Assembly (NCBI GenBank): GCA_963820035.1
Contig: CAWFYK010000004.1
Coordinates: 62,001-126,000 of the forward strand
Length of the DNA stretch: 64,000 nt
Source: JAWWPG01 sp963820035
GTDB lineage: Bacteria; Actinomycetota; Actinomycetes; Propionibacteriales; Nocardioidaceae
Direction: 5' to 3'
Positions 63,373 through 64,000 of this stretch are shown here, piece by piece. Each line of letters starts with the position of its first letter. Within the stretch, counting starts at the first letter, position 1. Under the pieces are notes generated by a model. It searched no databases. It saw only the letters and a program-made list of their open reading frames with translations, and was not told the origin of the DNA. The translations under genes and the position numbers were made by a program.

Positions 63373-64000
63373 GTGAGCTGGCGGGAGTGGATGACTCATC
63401 TGCGTCTCGACACCACACCACTGCGCGAGTCGCGGGACTTCCGGCTGCTGTTCGCCGGCGGCACCGTCTTCTACCTCGGTGGCATGGTCTCGTATGTCGC
63501 GGTGCCCTACCAGCTCTATCACCAGACGGGATCCAACTTCGCCGTCGGAGCGCTCGGGATCGTCGAGCTGGTGCCGCTCGTCGTCTTCGGCCTGTATGGC
63601 GGCGCGCTCGCCGACCACGCCGACCGCCGGCTGATGCTCGTGGCCACCGGGATGATGCAGGTGGTGCTGACCGCCGTGCTGCTGGGCAACGCCGTGCTAC
63701 CCGATCCCCAGGTGTGGCTGATCTACCTGGTCGGCGGACTGCTGGCCGCCGCACAGGCGCTTCAGCGGCCGTCACGTGAGGCTCTGGTGCCGCGCACCGT
63801 CAAGCACCAGCAGCTGCCTGCGGCATCGGCCGTGGCCTCTCTCGGTCGCGACGCCAGTGTCCTGGTCGGACCCACCATCGGCGGCATCCTCATCCAGGTT
63901 GCCGGAGTGGCCTGGTGCTACGCCGTCGATGTGACGGGGCTGGTCGTGGCGGTGGTGCTGTTCGCGCTGATGCACCCCTACCCTGCCTCCGACCGGTCGA
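63373..64000 (+). CDS. MFS exporter, partial (EntS/MFS_3 type)
   Basis: The start is GTG 63373 (ATG 63391 is possible) and the frame is open to the window end, 209 codons seen. RDFRLLFAGGTVFYLGGMVSYVAVPYQ begins helix 1, and GLYGGALADHADRRLMLV is the MFS loop 2-3 motif. LLAAAQALQRPSREALVPR and LVGPTIGGILIQVAG mark helices 4-5. It resembles the enterobactin or multidrug exporter branch and is related to the MFS protein at 22176-23429. The C-terminal half lies outside the window. Confidence 0.88.
   Translation, partial: MSWREWMTHLRLDTTPLRESRDFRLLFAGGTVFYLGGMVSYVAVPYQLYHQTGSNFAVGALGIVELVPLVVFGLYGGALADHADRRLMLVATGMMQVVLTAVLLGNAVLPDPQVWLIYLVGGLLAAAQALQRPSREALVPRTVKHQQLPAASAVASLGRDASVLVGPTIGGILIQVAGVAWCYAVDVTGLVVAVVLFALMHPYPASDRS

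Overview
This is a 64-kb piece of a high-GC Gram-positive chromosome. GTG starts are frequent, genes are packed tightly with 4-bp stop/start overlaps, and several proteins belong to families typical of Actinobacteria (F420-type PPOX protein, DUF3097, a septum-formation-type lipoprotein, two-domain GNATs, PadR-controlled membrane modules). The block lepA-hemW-hrcA-dnaJ-HIT-phoH-ybeY-CBS protein-era-recO-uppS-glyS-dusB-dgt-dnaG-sigma has the order familiar from Nocardioides-like actinomycetes. I infer Nocardioidaceae; no rRNA is present to prove it.

Layout. 0-17 kb is accessory: a partial PPOX gene, two secreted proteins, a small P-loop kinase gene whose stop codon was the target of an intact IS1182-type element (2581-4407, CTAG target duplication), a PadR/ABC/FtsX operon with a clear operator, a nucleosidase-like protein, a DUF72 protein, SDR and aldo/keto reductases and a 1136-residue Tat-exported LamG protein. 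17-52 kb is mainly housekeeping: tRNA-Asn, a sigma-70 factor, DNA primase, dNTPase, tRNA-dihydrouridine synthase, glycyl-tRNA synthetase, undecaprenyl pyrophosphate synthase, RecO, Era, YbeY, PhoH, DnaJ, HrcA with its CIRCE operator, HemW, acyl-CoA synthetase, DEAD-box helicase and LepA. 52-61.7 kb is again accessory and full of damaged genes: a truncated phosphotransferase, a frameshifted Tat-lipoprotein sulfatase, a twice-frameshifted sulfotransferase and a frameshifted GNAT. The sulfatase/sulfotransferase block is bounded by a near-perfect 231-bp direct repeat of the 5' end of an amidase gene. 61.7-64 kb returns to core genes: rpsT with a terminator, holA, and a partial MFS exporter.

The most unusual content is non-coding. 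Three arrays of the same 22-bp tandem unit (12, 8 and 10 copies) lie in the same orientation at about 1.8, 22.1 and 44.4 kb, with array-specific sequence variants; two abut the stop codons of minus-strand genes and one lies just upstream of dgt. Two families of dispersed long palindromes are also present (family A at 11.2, 33.7 and 53.9 kb; family B at 16.9 and 52.3 kb), and an 82-bp segment carrying the start of dusB is triplicated in tandem. These repeats are the best candidates for something undescribed.
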